Below are positions 47,535 through 59,331 of a DNA stretch of 64,000 bases, one piece after another. Position numbers and translations under genes: made by a program. The DNA lies in the NCBI GenBank assembly GCA_009869945.1, contig WIXG01000068.1:186001-250000 (forward strand), in the 5' to 3' direction. The first letter of the stretch is position 1, and every line of letters begins with the position of its first letter. The stretch is from Mesaphorura yosii. Taxonomy: Eukaryota > Arthropoda > Collembola > Poduromorpha > Tullbergiidae. The notes under the pieces are model-generated. The model was not told the DNA's origin, made no database searches, and was given only the letters and a program-made list of their open reading frames with translations.

Positions 47535-50133
47535 TGCGAAGTTCAAAGGCCACGGCTTATGTCACGGCGATTAGGATTATGAGTTCTTTGACGGTGACGG
47601 CGCTGCTTGACCTGGACTTTGGTCTTGCTGCTGCTGTGCTGGAGGAGGCTTTGAACGCGATCGCTGAGAAAGACAAATAAGAATGCGAATGTGTGAAATA
47701 TATGCAAATATGTACACGTATTCAAAATATTCTTGATGCTGATGGAAGATTACTGCGAATTTTCTGTAGGTGTTAGCATTTGCATTGCAAAGGTGACAAA
47801 ACTTTGACTACCGACTGCAAGTTTCAGCTTCTGAATTTTAATGTTAATATTTGCTTCATGAAGTCAAGAAAGTGTCAACTTCCTTCTAATTTCGAAGCTG
47901 TTGACTGACTCTCGGCTCCTGCACGCCTGAACTTGTTATCAGTGCAGTGCAGTGCAGTGGAGCGTAACGTAACAAGCTTCAAGATGTCCTTATGTAATTT
48001 GTGAGTGCTCTATTAATAAGAAGCTTGTACCCGGCTTGTTGCATAATTACTTCCGGTCTTTGATGAGTCTTTCGCTGTTCGCTTGGTCCTCTCGACTCTT
48101 GACTTTGACTCTACTCTGGCTTGGGCGATGGTGGTCTTTAAATATAGAATACAAAAACACAAGCAAAGTCCACGCAACGCACTGCACTGCATTTGAGCCA
48201 TGCATGTTCGGGTACAAAATGACTCATTTTTTAGTACAAGCTCGTAATTGTAAATGGTATTTGTTAAATTATTTATTTCACTCATGAACCTTACTTTGAG
48301 CCAGAATAAGAAAATTTGTACAGAATGCTTCAAAATTGGCAAATTACCTTCAATTATGAATCCAAATTGTCAAAATACAAAAATTCTCTGAAAAATCTTT
48401 GAAATTCCAGGTCGTCAAGTTTCTTCACTGTACAATGCACTGAAAATACTCAATTCTGGACACTTCACTGGAAATCCGAATAAAGTACTGATTCACTGGA
48501 AAAGAACAGCGTATCCTCCATTTGAATAATAGTGATTAGTGAACAGGATAACTGGAGACATGCAAGAATGCGACGACGCGTTCGATGCACGCGCACACGA
48601 GAGCGGAAAGGCGAGAAGCGAGAATGATGATGTTGAGAGCTGTGAATGCAAGCCTCGACTGACGCTGAGAGAAACAGAGGAATGCGTTTTTTGTATCGAC
48701 ACTACCAGTCAGCAGTTAGTCAGTTCTCAGTTAAGAGTCCGCAGTTCAGAGCGTTCTCGTTGTTGTCGGGAGCTGAAGAACATGGTACGGTGCGGTGTGT
48801 AGTAAACTCGAGGAGGGTGAATGTAATTCTGTTTCTGGACCTGCACTGGCCCTGGAGTCACTGGAGAAAGGCAGGGGTTGGTTGAGATTTCACGTTTCCC
48901 TACTCCACAAAATTCCTGCGGTGCCTGTGAGTCCACCGAGTGCCAAGTCTCTAAATTAATCTGCGACTCAACTCTTCGGCACACGAACGCAGCGCCTTAG
49001 AAGTCTTGAGTCTTGATAATCGGCATGGGGCAGTCAGATAGTCAAATGTCAATTGTGAAGTACATCGATAATGAAGCAATTCAGGAGTGCACTTGTATTG
49101 TAGTCGAGGACAATGGTCTTTGAATCAGAATGGATAAGTTTATCAGTTTCAACAGATGGATTTGTTAACAACTTAATCATCATTGCAATAAGATTTAAAA
49201 TGGGAAATGCATAAATCAGGCAGGGCAAATAATCTGACATCTGAACGGCTGGCTTGTTCGGCCTTAATTTCATTAATTGCACCAATGATTGGCTCATAAA
49301 ATTTTTGGAAAGTGTTGGTTTTGCTGTAGTGCATTATCATAGCGAATAAAAGAAATGCTAATTAATTTTTGCTAGTGTTTGGTGTTCGAGGAGCTCTTGA
49401 GTTGTCTGGGAACAATTTGCTAGAAAGTTGCTTTGGGAACAATATACGAGAACATTTCTCTGGGAAAAATTTGCTAGGAACATTGCTTTGGGAACAATTT
49501 ACACCTTCCCATTTACGCTCATTTCAGGGTCTCAATTACCAATTTTGCACTTGCATTTTGTAGCACATTTTAAAGAAAATTAATTAAACTCTGGCTTGCT
49601 GCATAAGAAGAAGCAGAACGAAGAATCTGTAAATCTGCTGCGTTTTATCGCGACCGTCGAGACGCATGTTTCAGATTCTCGCTGAGCTCGGAACAAAGAG
49701 AAGTTTTTGTGTGCAAGGATGTGAGCAGAGTTGCTTGGAGTTCGTTCAGAGGGAAGAGTTGGATCCCATTGTTAGCTGCGTCCAGCTGCTCTCCCCACCA
49801 CTCTCTTTCTTTTGTCCGATTCGCCAATCGCCATTGTTGTGCTACAAGTGATTAACTCTAAGCACTCACAGAGTTAGTTAATTCCAGCAATTAATTTATC
49901 GTGGGTTCTTCAGAGTGCGGCGGAGGAAAATTGATCAGCAGTTCGGCGCTAGCGAAAGGTAAACCGATTACGTAATCGTAACGGCCACTTCCATCTTCCG
50001 TAGCGCTTGAATTTTTTATACTGTCAGACTGAAACTTTGCCAATTTGTTTTTATGCAATGGTAAACTTTAATTTCGTACGTTGGCTCTAATGACCCGATT
50101 ATTAATGCCTGCTTCAATTTTCAGTGTACAACA
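47535..50133. other. Intergenic, divergent promoters of RA gene and E2F
   Basis: 2.6 kb without recognised coding genes. The E2F 5' UTR seems to have an intron: donor AAAG/GTAAAC near 49959 and acceptor TTTTCAG at 50124. Just before this donor, GTTCGGCGCTAGCGAAAG holds GGCGC and GCGAAA elements resembling E2F-binding sites, so self-regulation is conceivable. Confidence 0.4.
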
Positions 50134-51045
50134 ATGACTCCTCCGACTCTCAAGACGCCCCGAAATGCACGTAAGGAGCCGCACACGCCAATAATGCGCA
50201 GCGAAACAGACGATGAAGTGGCTGGTGCGGCTGCACTCCTGCTTCTTCATGAAGAGATGACACCACAGGGACAGTTGCTCCACACCAACTCGAATGCACT
50301 CCCACCGCCAGCTCCCGCTCGCACCACCTCGGCGAAGCGTAAACTGGATCTGGAGCCGAAGAGGACTCGCATCGATTCCAGTTTGAGCTCATTAACCAAA
50401 CGCTTCGTCACGCTCATTCCCCCAAATTCAAGCCTCGACTTGAATGTTGCTGCCAGAGCGTTGTCAGTACAAAAACGGCGAATTTACGACATCACAAACG
50501 TACTGGAGGGGATTGGCGTGTTGCAGAAACGATCCAAGAATCATATTCAGTGGAGCGACAAGTTGACAACCCCAAACGGCGGTGCAGACGACCGCGAGAA
50601 CAGAAAGAGGAAGAAGCTGGAAAACGACATCGCCACGTTGGACAAGAAGGAGAAGGAGATGGACAACTGGATCCAGAAGCTGGAGTCGCTCATGCGCGCC
50701 GCTACCGAAGACAAGCGGTGGGCATACCTCTCTCACAGCGACCTCCGCTCCATCGAAAAGTACAGCGACACAACTCTGCTGCTAATCAAAGCCCCACCAA
50801 ACACTGAGCTGACTGTTCCGCCACCTGAGCACGGTCTGCAGATGCACATGAAGGCGGAGGGCGGGGAGATTGGCGTGTACATTTGTTCAGAGAAAGAGAC
50901 CCATGCCCCGGAGCAACTCTCGCCGCTGGGAAGTGGGTTGGGGACCCTTGGCTTCACTGAGCTCGATCAGGAACGCCTCAACGGGAGTCCATACCAATTC
51001 ACACTGGCCGACGATGAGGGGCTTGCTGATCTATTTGATATTTGA
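50134..51045 (+). CDS. E2F transcription factor (E2F1-5 type)
   Basis: One coding exon of 303 residues. It controls S-phase genes as a heterodimer with DP and is repressed by retinoblastoma protein. The winged-helix DNA-binding domain spans about residues 85-150: [23 protein letters not shown], and the [16 protein letters not shown] signature with the DNA-contact RRIYD. A leucine-zipper/marked-box region follows ([42 protein letters not shown]). The extreme C terminus [13 protein letters not shown] matches the acidic retinoblastoma-binding motif of activator and E2F4/5-type members. The protein is shorter than vertebrate E2F1-3, and no cyclin A-binding N terminus is evident. AATAAA at 51144-51149. 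ATG follows a 5'-UTR acceptor by about 10 bp. Confidence 0.93.
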   Translation: MTPPTLKTPRNARKEPHTPIMRSETDDEVAGAAALLLLHEEMTPQGQLLHTNSNALPPPAPARTTSAKRKLDLEPKRTRIDSSLSSLTKRFVTLIPPNSSLDLNVAARALSVQKRRIYDITNVLEGIGVLQKRSKNHIQWSDKLTTPNGGADDRENRKRKKLENDIATLDKKEKEMDNWIQKLESLMRAATEDKRWAYLSHSDLRSIEKYSDTTLLLIKAPPNTELTVPPPEHGLQMHMKAEGGEIGVYICSEKETHAPEQLSPLGSGLGTLGFTELDQERLNGSPYQFTLADDEGLADLFDI

Positions 51046-51653
51046 ATGATTCTTCGATCCTTGAGCGGAGAGTAGATTTTAAGAAAGTTTTTGTTCTGTT
51101 CTGCCTGGATACGTTAAATAAGCTTTTGTTTGTTTGCTTGTGAAATAAAAGTAGAAGTTTTTCGTACGTTCGGTTTCGTGGCCTGCATCGTATTAAGTCA
51201 TTAAATCACCAATTCCCTAAATTCAAAAATCAAGGCCAAAATCGGTCATCGATGTGCAATGCAGTTGCAGTCGAGTATCGCGTACGTCGAGCAAGCCAAG
51301 CTGTCTGTGAGACGAGACGAGTGCGCATTTGTCAAGGATCTTGTTCAATTTGACTTTGTTCAGAGCGAAGCGAGTTGAGTGAAAGGCCCAGCTGGTTGAG
51401 TGGAGATAATTGGCTTATCTTTCAAGCATTCAACGGGTATTTAAATTCATCAAGTGCTTGTGTCCGTGCGTACATCCTGATTCTGATTTCCTGATTTCAA
51501 GATAAGGAAACAGTTGTTGACGTTGCAGCAGCTTGCGTCCGCGTCCATTTTATAAATAGCATACTTGTAACCTGCAGGATTAACTTTGTGGCTGGATGCT
51601 GACGCTTACGGTGATGTAATTGGAAGTATTAAGACGAACTCATTTGCTAAACA
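51046..51653. other. Spacer between E2F and the kinase-E3 fusion gene
   Basis: Contains the E2F polyadenylation signal (51144-51149). The promoter of the fusion gene must lie here. A TATA-like ATAAATAG near 51552 lies about 100 bp before the ATG. Confidence 0.45.
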
Positions 51654-53898
51654 ATGGCAGGAGCGAGACCCTCCCAGCTTCAAGGTAATTAGTATTTATT
51701 TGAATCCATATCAAAAGCCCTGTTAATGTAAAATCCGGCTCCGGGCAAAAACGTTGATAACAATTATGCCATTGTGTTTACAGCTCGGCACCAAAGTATT
51801 CTCGGAGAATTCCAACTGCTTCAGATCTTGGGTTCTGGGGGATTTGGAGTGGCAATTAAAGCAATCAACAAATCGACTAATGCTGAAGTGGCGATAAAAC
51901 TCATACCGGAAGAAACCAATAGTTCACAGTGGAGCTCAAAATCGTTGCAAAACGAAGTCAAAATTATTTCACAGATTTCGAAACATCTGAATGTTGTGGA
52001 ATATATCTGCTGCTGGAAGGAACGATTGGATGCTGATAAATTAGCTGACATAAGGAGTTTGGTTGGGAAAACAAAAAAACTAACGTAAGTGACTCAATAT
52101 ATTTCCGTTAAAAATGGTTCGGGCTGCGGGCGATAATTTTCAGCTTTTATAATATTCTGGTAATTTTTTATTTGCAGGCTTCCAGCGAATCTCACTTTTT
52201 TTTAGCGTCATCTGCATTGAAATGGAGTTATGCAGTTGCAATTTGAGAACTTGGTTGAAATGTCGTCAACATGGAGTCATTCCACGCACCAGCTATAAGG
52301 TGTTTGCTCAACTTGTCGATGGCCTCGAACACATTCACAAAAATGGACTCATTCACCGTGATTTGAAGCCGACAAATGTGTTCATTTACACCGGCGGAAC
52401 CAACCCAGTCGTTAAAATAGGAGATTTCGGATATGCCGTCTTGCACAGCCAGAGCGGCTCGGAATACCACACGACAAATGCTGGAAACAAACTATACATG
52501 GCGCCAGAGCAAGAAGGCAAGAAGTATGGTCAACAAGCAGATATCTATGCACTTGGACTCATCCTCTACGAACTATTCGATCAGAACGCTCAAATTAAGA
52601 TTCAGGAATCGCTTTTATTTTTGAAGTACAACAGAAAGCTGCCATCTGATTTGGAGAGGGACTATCCCGTTGTTTCCAGATTGATTCTGGAAATGATTGA
52701 CTACAACCCTGAAGATCGTCCCAAGTTTATCGAGATTCGCGAGACGATTGCTCGTGCTGGAAAGAGGGCTTCTTTTTCTGAGAACGAGCCTAATGAAAAC
52801 TTGGTGCTTCCTGAAGATGAACCCCTTTGGGTGCTGATAAAGAGTCTGGAAATACCGGAAGCATATGAAAGCATCGGTTTAGTGTGCACATGTTGTTTTC
52901 AACGATTGGATTTTCCTCGCTATAAATGCTGCGCGTGTAAGGATGTGATGCTTTGCCAACGTTGTGAGGAAGCAACTGGTAACAGCGCTCTTACAATTAT
53001 TGGCCATTCTGATGCTCATCGAATGCTAAAAATTAAGAAGAGTGTAGGAAATCCAAATACAAATGCCCCACAGCAGCAACAACTTCCTGGACCAAGTGTT
53101 GCTGACAAAAATGGTTGCAAGCATTACCGACGTAAATGCCAACTTCACGTAAGAATACTGACGACACAAAGTAGTTCGTTTCAATGATGACGGCTGCCTT
53201 AATTTTTTGTGTAAGATGAGTTTAACTAAAAATTATTCTGTTTCGTTTCGTTTTATAGTGCTTGACTTGTAACGAGTACTACTGGTGCCGCCTGTGCCAT
53301 GACGAGGTTCGTGGAAGACAACATGCCTTCAATCGCTTTAAAGTTGGGATGATAAAATGCTTCATGTGCTCAACTCCTCAGCCGGTTGGGAACAAATGTT
53401 GCAAATGTGGAACTCAGTTTGCAAAGGTTCGTCCACGTGCTTAGCGTTTAATTTCTAAATTCTTATATGCATTTATGTATTTTCAGTACTTTTGCTCGAC
53501 CTGTAGCATGTACGATGACAGCGAAGATTCGACCAAGTTAACTTGGCACTGTGTCGACTGTGGGATTTGTCGCAAGAAGGCGGCGCCCGACTTGGAGTAC
53601 GAACACTGTGATAACTGCGGCATGTGTTACCCAGAATCTCATAAGGTGAGTCTGACGTCCTGCGAACTTGCAGGTGGCCCTGGCGTGGCCGTGACGATGA
53701 CCTAATTTAATTTGAACTTGATTGACCCGTTTATTTGGTCAGTGCAAGCCGAATGCAGGGAAGTCAACCTGCTCCTTCTGCAACGGTGAGATTTTCGATA
53801 GCAGTTGGCCAGCCACGTTGGTTTCATGTGGACACTACATTCATACACGATGTCTCGAGGGGTTTCGTGATTCTGGAGCTCAGTGCAAGGCGTGCTAA
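51654..53898 (+). CDS. Protein kinase fused to ZZ-like finger and Pirh2-type CHY/CTCHY/RING E3 ligase
   Basis: Exons 51654-51684, 51784-52084, 52206-53148, 53259-53426, 53487-53645 and 53743-53898 encode 585 residues. Residues 20-293 form a complete eIF2-alpha-kinase-like domain: GSGGFG loop (27-32), AIK lysine 49, VEYICCWKE as in PERK/GCN2, HRDLKPTN (161-168), DFG (184-186), LYMAPEQ (207-213). Residues 336-382 are a ZZ-like finger (CTCC, YKCCACKDVMLCQRC, then two His). From 415 the protein follows RCHY1/Pirh2: CKHYRRKC, WCRLCHDE, FNRFKV and KCFMC (CHY), YFCSTC ... WHCVDCGICR ... HCDNCGMC (CTCHY), and RING CSFCNGEI ... SCGHYIHTRCLEGF ... CKAC. All zinc ligands and kinase residues appear intact. 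One exon (52206-53148) spans kinase C-lobe, ZZ and first CHY residues, proving the fusion. AATAAA at 54059-54064. No such architecture is known to me. Confidence 0.9.
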
Positions 53899-55426
53899 AG
53901 CACTCAATAACTCAATACTCCTCGCGTCATCCTAGTATTAAGCAGTGTTAGTATTACCTCGATTGGATGAATAATTAAAATCGGGTCTGACTTGGATTAA
54001 AATTAAATTAAGATTTTGTGAACTGCCAAATTGTCAAACGAATTAAGATCAGAAATGCAATAAAATGAAAATTAGGAAAACAAAATCTGAACTGTGACTT
54101 CTAAGGTATGCTTTTGTACATAAAGAACTCTTCCTCCAATTTATCGACATACGACATTCTGGCCAACCACAAGCAGCACGTGCCCGTGCCGTCCATCATC
54201 CGCTAGGGCGCACACCTCACCTTGACCCGATGATTTGTAAACAACGCAAGGTTTCAGTGATTGAGTAAATCCAAACCATAAGCAGTACTTGGTAGAGTTA
54301 ACTGTGACATTGCGGAAAATTTTCTTTCATATTCCATTACGGAAAAAACAACATTGAGCAAGCGCATCTCTTCTCTTCATTTTGCTTTGACTTTTGGTTT
54401 TATCTGACAACTCGATCTCATAAAATCTTGCCGCTGCGGCGACGATTGGATTCTCTGTAATTCAATGTATTAAGTGCTAATTATAGGGTCAAATATCAAA
54501 TTACGTGCTTACGTGCGTACTCGAGTTATCAAGAAAAGTAGCAGTAGAGTAGTAGCGCAATTAACAATTACGCGTTAATAATTGGACAATCAAGCCGTTA
54601 GCACTGCTGCTGCTGCCGCTGCCAGATTACAGCTGATCAGGTTTCACGTGTCAAGAGCAGAAACAAGACAAGACGGAGACGTCGTGAAACTGAAGTGGTA
54701 CCTGTCATTAATTGGTAATTGCCAATAGCCAGTAACCGTAGCCGTGCGTTACACGTGTAGTCAATTAAGTGCTTGGCTTGTGAGCTGCTTCCAAAGGTAA
54801 AAACTCGTATAGTGTCGCCGGGCCGCTTCATTTGTCTGTGTAGCCGAGCCAGCCGGACAGTCAGAGCAGTTAAGCAGTCTCACCTTGACACATTCACTCA
54901 CATTAACTAAACTCCTAAACATCAACCGAACGAAGCGATTGAGTAACTTGAATGTAAAGAAGTAAAGACAACTTGCTGCTGTGGCTGTAATCAAGACGTA
55001 TCAAGAAGTGTGGCTGCGTAACGACGGCAGGAGACACTAAAGCCAAGCCAAGCCAATTAAATTACTCATTAATCGTACGCGAAATGTGACGAACGAATAT
55101 ATACGAATGACCCTGGAGAAAAATGATAATCTCTTTGCAGGTGCTCTACATTGTTGACTACGTTAATCGAGACCAACTCGACGCTGCTGCTGCACGGCTG
55201 CGCGTAATTAGTTCAACTTGCTCTCGATTAATCTTGATTAGCCACCGCGATGAATGTGACTCAAGGCGAGCAATTTATTTCCGAAATCGATAAATTAATA
55301 TGCCATCGCAATCCCTGCAAGGCAGCAGCGGAACGGTGAACAGAAAGTTGGCGGAAAGTCTATATAAATACTTGTCGACGATGATGCAGTTCTTTGTTTT
55401 TTTCCATTTCTCGAATTCCGTCTGCA
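53899..55426. other. Intergenic with promoter of the cytochrome b5-related gene
   Basis: Contains AATAAA of the fusion gene (54059-54064) and the TATATAAATA box at 55361-55370. No coding gene recognised in between. Confidence 0.5.
55361..55370 (+). promoter_or_regulatory. TATA box of the cytochrome b5-related gene
   Basis: TATATAAATA lies 57-66 bp before the ATG at 55427, giving a 5' UTR of about 35 nt. Confidence 0.65.
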
Positions 55427-56892
55427 ATGGCCAGCAGCGAAGTGGCGCAGGTTTCGAGCTACAAGGAGCTCCAGCTCCCGAAAGCACGTGAGACGTACTT
55501 CCGCAATGCAATCGAGTGGATGGAAGGTAAGAAATTTCAGTAAGGTCGTCAGGGCCCAATTTCTGTCCCCAGTTTCTAAATATTGCGAAAAATCTCAGGC
55601 TCACGCTCGCCCGAGCACCCGACCCTGTGGCGGATTCACGACAAACTGTACAATCTCAAGCCGTTCATCAGCCAGCACCCTGGTGGCTCAGAATGGATCT
55701 CGAGCACAATGGGCACGGACATCACCGAAGCCTTCGAGTCCTCGCACTTTGTGAATCTGGAGACGATTGCTCGGATCCTCGGCAAATACTTTGTTCGGGA
55801 TGCGGTCACCGAGCGGGCCTCGCCCTTCACCTTCAAGGACGACGGATTCTACAGAGTCCTGAAGCGGAGAGCAGAGCCCGTCCTCAAGAAACACGGGACT
55901 GCACCACTGCCGAAGCTCGTGCGGTTTCAAGACGGGCTGGCGGCCACGTACATGGCCGTCGCCTTCCTGGCCGTGTACGTGGACTCGTTTCTCCTGCAGC
56001 TGTTCGCCGGGATGCTTCTCGGTCTCTCCACCGTCTGCGCCCACTCCTTCTTCCACATCAGGGACAACTGGCGCAAGTTCTACTTTGACCTGTCGTTCGT
56101 GTCCAGCTTCGAGTGGAGGCTCGGCCACGCACTGAGCCACCATCTCTTTCCCAACACTGTCAGGGACTACGAAGTGTATCTGATGGAACCTTTCATGGAG
56201 CTGAGCTCCAATAAGCCGCGGTCCTGGAGCCAGAAGTATTTGTCACACTTCTACCTGTACGTACTCTACAGCCAGTACTTTGGCATGGAGCTCCTGAAGC
56301 GGGCCAACAACATATTTCTGAGGAGAATTCAGCGGCCAAGGTGGGAAAACTTCCTCGTGCTCGTGCAGTTCCTTGGGAACATTTACTTGACGCAGAGTGT
56401 GCTGGTAAGATGATAAGATAACGATAAGCAAGGCATAACGCTGATTTTGCTGCCGTTGCTGGGAGGCTGGACCTGGAATTTAACTGTAGTATTTCTCTGC
56501 TCTTCTTGCAGAGCGGAATTCGAACGATGTTTGTGATTCATTCGACCGCAAGCTTCTACTTCGCCTTTGTGGGCACTGCCACCGCGTCCCACCACCACCC
56601 CGAATCATTCCACGAAGGAGACCCCGTGCGGACCGACACGGATTTCGGTCTCTGTCAGCTCGACGTCCTCAAGGAATCCGTGGAGCCGTATGCCCACAAC
56701 ATGTACGTGGCATGCACGACGTTTGGCGAGCACCCACTCCATCATTTGTTCCCGACTGTGTGCCACTCCAAGCTGACGTACTTACAGCCGGTCGTGGAGG
56801 AAGTGCTACGAGAGTACCGGGAGGGATTCAAGTACCTGCCGATAGGAGAAAAGTTTAAGGGAATTCATTATCAATTAGGAAAAGGGGAATAA
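55427..56892 (+). CDS. Cytochrome b5-related protein (b5 domain fused to fatty acid desaturase-like domain)
   Basis: Exons 55427-55526, 55599-56404 and 56512-56892 encode 428 residues, close to Drosophila Cyt-b5-r. The cytochrome b5 domain has the heme motif ISQHPGGSEW and the second His in FESSHF. The desaturase-like membrane domain carries three His boxes: HSFFH, HALSHHLF and HHHPESFHEGD, plus a later GEHPLHHLFPTVCH. Hydrophobic spans (AATYMAVAFLAVYVDSFLL, VLVQFLGNIYLTQSVL) suit an ER membrane enzyme acting on acyl chains. The substrate is unknown. The stop codon lies inside an AATAAA (56888-56893) and another hexamer follows at 56921-56926. The start ATG lies in a TATA-driven first exon. 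Confidence 0.9.
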
Positions 56893-57348
56893 ACCCAGCA
56901 CACACGCCGCAAGCCTTGTAAATAAATCCAACTCATTTAGCGTAATAAATTAAAATCTATCGTCGTCTTGTCGTAATTTGTGTATTTAATTTTTAATGAC
57001 TCACCTGAACCAGAAGCCGTTACGACTTCAATTACGCGTCGGGCATAATAACACGTGTAATTTGGCAGCCGCTCTCATTCCGCCGTCAGCCCTCAATACC
57101 TTCAATTACTAGTTACAATTTACGTATTACGCGTACTTTGCTTAATAACATAATTGCTAATTAACTAAATTACAAGAAAACAATGCCATTAAACATGTCA
57201 GCGGAAAATCTGGAAAATGTCTGGTGGTCTGGTATAAAATTGAGTCAGAGCTCGAGTACGGAATCAGTCATCGATTTCAGTTTTAGTCGATAACTCTCTT
57301 TTCAAGAATCTTGAAGAATTTAAACCTCCATTCGACAAAAAACCCAAC
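56893..57348. other. Spacer with TATA box of the small secreted-peptide gene
   Basis: Contains AATAAA at 56921-56926 and TATAAAA at 57233-57239 followed by an initiator-like TCAGTC at 57264. No gene recognised. Confidence 0.5.
57233..57239 (+). promoter_or_regulatory. TATA box with initiator, candidate neuropeptide gene
   Basis: TATAAAA is followed about 33 bp later by TCAGTC (57264-57269), a good arthropod initiator, giving an 80-nt leader. Confidence 0.6.
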
Positions 57349-57650
57349 ATGAAGTTCAGCGTAAGTGCGATAAGACTGTGTGGTGGATTTGGTGCCAACG
57401 TTCAAATTTTAAACATTACTCTCTCTTTCAGGCATTTTGGACTCTTTTCGCCGTCGTGGCCGTCGCCGTGACTGTGTGGCAGGTCGCAGAAGCCAGTCCG
57501 AGGCCGGACGGAGCTGACGCGGCTGACGATTCGGACTCGATGCTCTCCAACTTGGAGCCGGCCGTCCCGGAAGACTCCAAGCCCTTCAACCTGCAGAGTG
57601 TGAGCGGACAGCGAAGGGCTCACGGAGTCTACTTCAATGGCAAGAAGTAA
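57349..57650 (+). CDS. Small secreted precursor, candidate amidated neuropeptide
   Basis: Exon 1 (57349-57360) encodes only MKFS. Exon 2 (57432-57650) completes a 76-residue protein. The signal peptide (AFWTLFAVVAVAVTVWQVAEA) is followed by an acidic spacer (DGADAADDSDSMLSNLEP). The C terminus reads GQRR-AHGVYFN-GKK-stop. A dibasic site before and Gly-Lys-Lys after a seven-residue stretch is the usual layout for prohormone convertase cleavage and C-terminal amidation, predicting AHGVYFN-amide. I do not recognise this peptide. It could also be a non-hormonal secreted peptide. AATAAA at 57813-57818. Confidence 0.7.
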
Positions 57651-58447
57651 ACGGACGGCCCGGTCAACGATACGGAACGGCACGACTCGGAATGAACTTC
57701 GAATCTAGATATTTAGTATTTAGCACTTAACATAGCCAAAAATTGTAGAATCAATCCGGCATGTTTGTAATTGGCTCTTGTAAATTGTAAGCTCTCAAAT
57801 CCAATTTGGTTCAATAAATTATGACAAAATTGTGTAGTTGCATCAAATCTGTCGTCGTTTGCTCGTTTGTCATTGTTTTCCTCGATGTATGCCTAAATTT
57901 GCATGTTTACAGGCAAAATTCGCAATTAGCTTAGCCGAGCATGAGTCACACGAACCAATTTGGCGTAGGAGTTTACGTTGCCCGACTCGTGTTCATGTTC
58001 AGCTCTAATAAGTTAGGCCCAATTGGGTACCTAAAACTGAAAACATACTGCGCAATTCTTATTTTTACCATTCATAATTGCGCTGGTTGCCAATTTTATG
58101 GAAATCAGCTCGCTTTCCGATTTCCCTTTGCGAAAATCGATGCGAGTTTGCAAATCGTCAAATGTCGATGGCCGCTGTCGCTGTGGACTGCGATTTAGAA
58201 TGCAAAAATGCAATGAGGTGAATTAACGGTGCACTTAATTGCCGTACTACACTGCACGGCTATGCTTCCAGCTCCTTCTTGCATCTCGTTCTTGACCTGG
58301 CTTTCACAATTTTCCCAATTCGGACTTGACTCGAAAGCTCCGCCAGCTCGTATAAATACAAGTCCGCTAAGGACAAGCTGCCAGATCACTCTGACTCTTC
58401 TTCTACCTTATCAGAGCCAAGAATTAGGATCCAAAGGAGAAAAAGAA
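57651..58447. other. Spacer with TATA box of the Ser/Thr-rich gene
   Basis: Holds AATAAA (57813-57818) of the preceding gene and TATAAATA at 58351-58358. A frame at 57941-58198 has no family features. Confidence 0.5.
58351..58358 (+). promoter_or_regulatory. TATA box of the Ser/Thr-rich secreted gene
   Basis: TATAAATA about 90 bp before the ATG at 58448. Confidence 0.6.
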
Positions 58448-59148
58448 ATGGCTAAATACTCAATCGTAAGTCCGTCCATCGCGATACGTGAGCCAATGCT
58501 AAGCCAATCAGTTTCAATTTCACTGATTTCTTCTTTTCTTCACAGATTCCCACGCTTCTGCTCGTCGCCGGACTTGCGATCACCCGCGCCACGTCCGCAG
58601 ACGACTCCTCCAGCAATAGCAACGTCGACCCACCGCGTCACGTGCTGCCTCCACATTTGCAAGAGGTGCTGCGGGCCAGCGCCAATGGCCAAGCGAGCAA
58701 CGGGAATCCTGCTGCCATCGCCGTCAGCAGCGGAAGCGTGAGCGCCAGGAATCGAACTTCAGTGTCCAGCTCCAGTTTTTCGGATGCTGAGGCGGAGTCG
58801 GACACGGTGCGTGACAGCAAGCAGACAGACGGAAGCAGCAGCAGCGGAGGTAGGCCAAATCGGCCCAACCCGACCGCATCCACTCCGCCACCTCGTTTCG
58901 CCAGACAAGCAGGCCCCTTCGGTGTGGGATTAGTATCAAGCTCAGGCTCAGAGTCGGGTTCTGGCGTGGGGGCGGGTCGCCCACGAACAACAACGACCAC
59001 GACCACCACAGCGCGCCCTGGCGTGAAGCAGGCGGGTTCTTCAACGACTTCGTCCACGACTCGCCCGCGTCCTCGTACATCGCCCACATCCACATCGACT
59101 TCGGTGCCACCGTCACATCAAGGCGCTATCGGTAGTTTTGCGCTCTAA
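58448..59148 (+). CDS. Secreted Ser/Thr/Pro-rich (mucin-like) protein
   Basis: Exon 1 (58448-58465) encodes MAKYSI. Exon 2 (58546-59148) completes 206 residues. The signal peptide continues in exon 2 (IPTLLLVAGLAITRATSA). The mature chain is low complexity: many Ser/Gly pairs, a Thr run in a TTTTTTTTARP segment, and Ser-Thr-Arg-Pro repeats. It is well suited to heavy O-glycosylation. Segment HVLPPHLQEVLRA may be helical, and RFARQAGPFGVGLV is a short non-repetitive island. No cysteine-rich domain is seen. It may be a matrix, cuticle or mucus protein, but no family is recognised. The gene has the same layout as its neighbour at 57349: TATA box plus a tiny first coding exon inside the signal peptide. 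Confidence 0.7.
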
Positions 59149-59331
59149 TCTCTAAACAGGCAGCAGAAACTGAAATCGAAGACCCACGACGACGGCATTC
59201 ACGGCACAGCCGGCAAGGCATAAAGACTTTCGCGAACCTCTCCTTTCATTTTTTCTCAAAATTTAGATTCCTTGCATTGTGTATATTGGAGTATGAATTA
59301 AATTAGTTTGCAATTAATTTGCACAGCCGGT

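Noticed and set aside
48539-48885. Two overlapping frames upstream of E2F
   Set aside because: Short, no conserved motifs and no clear promoter.
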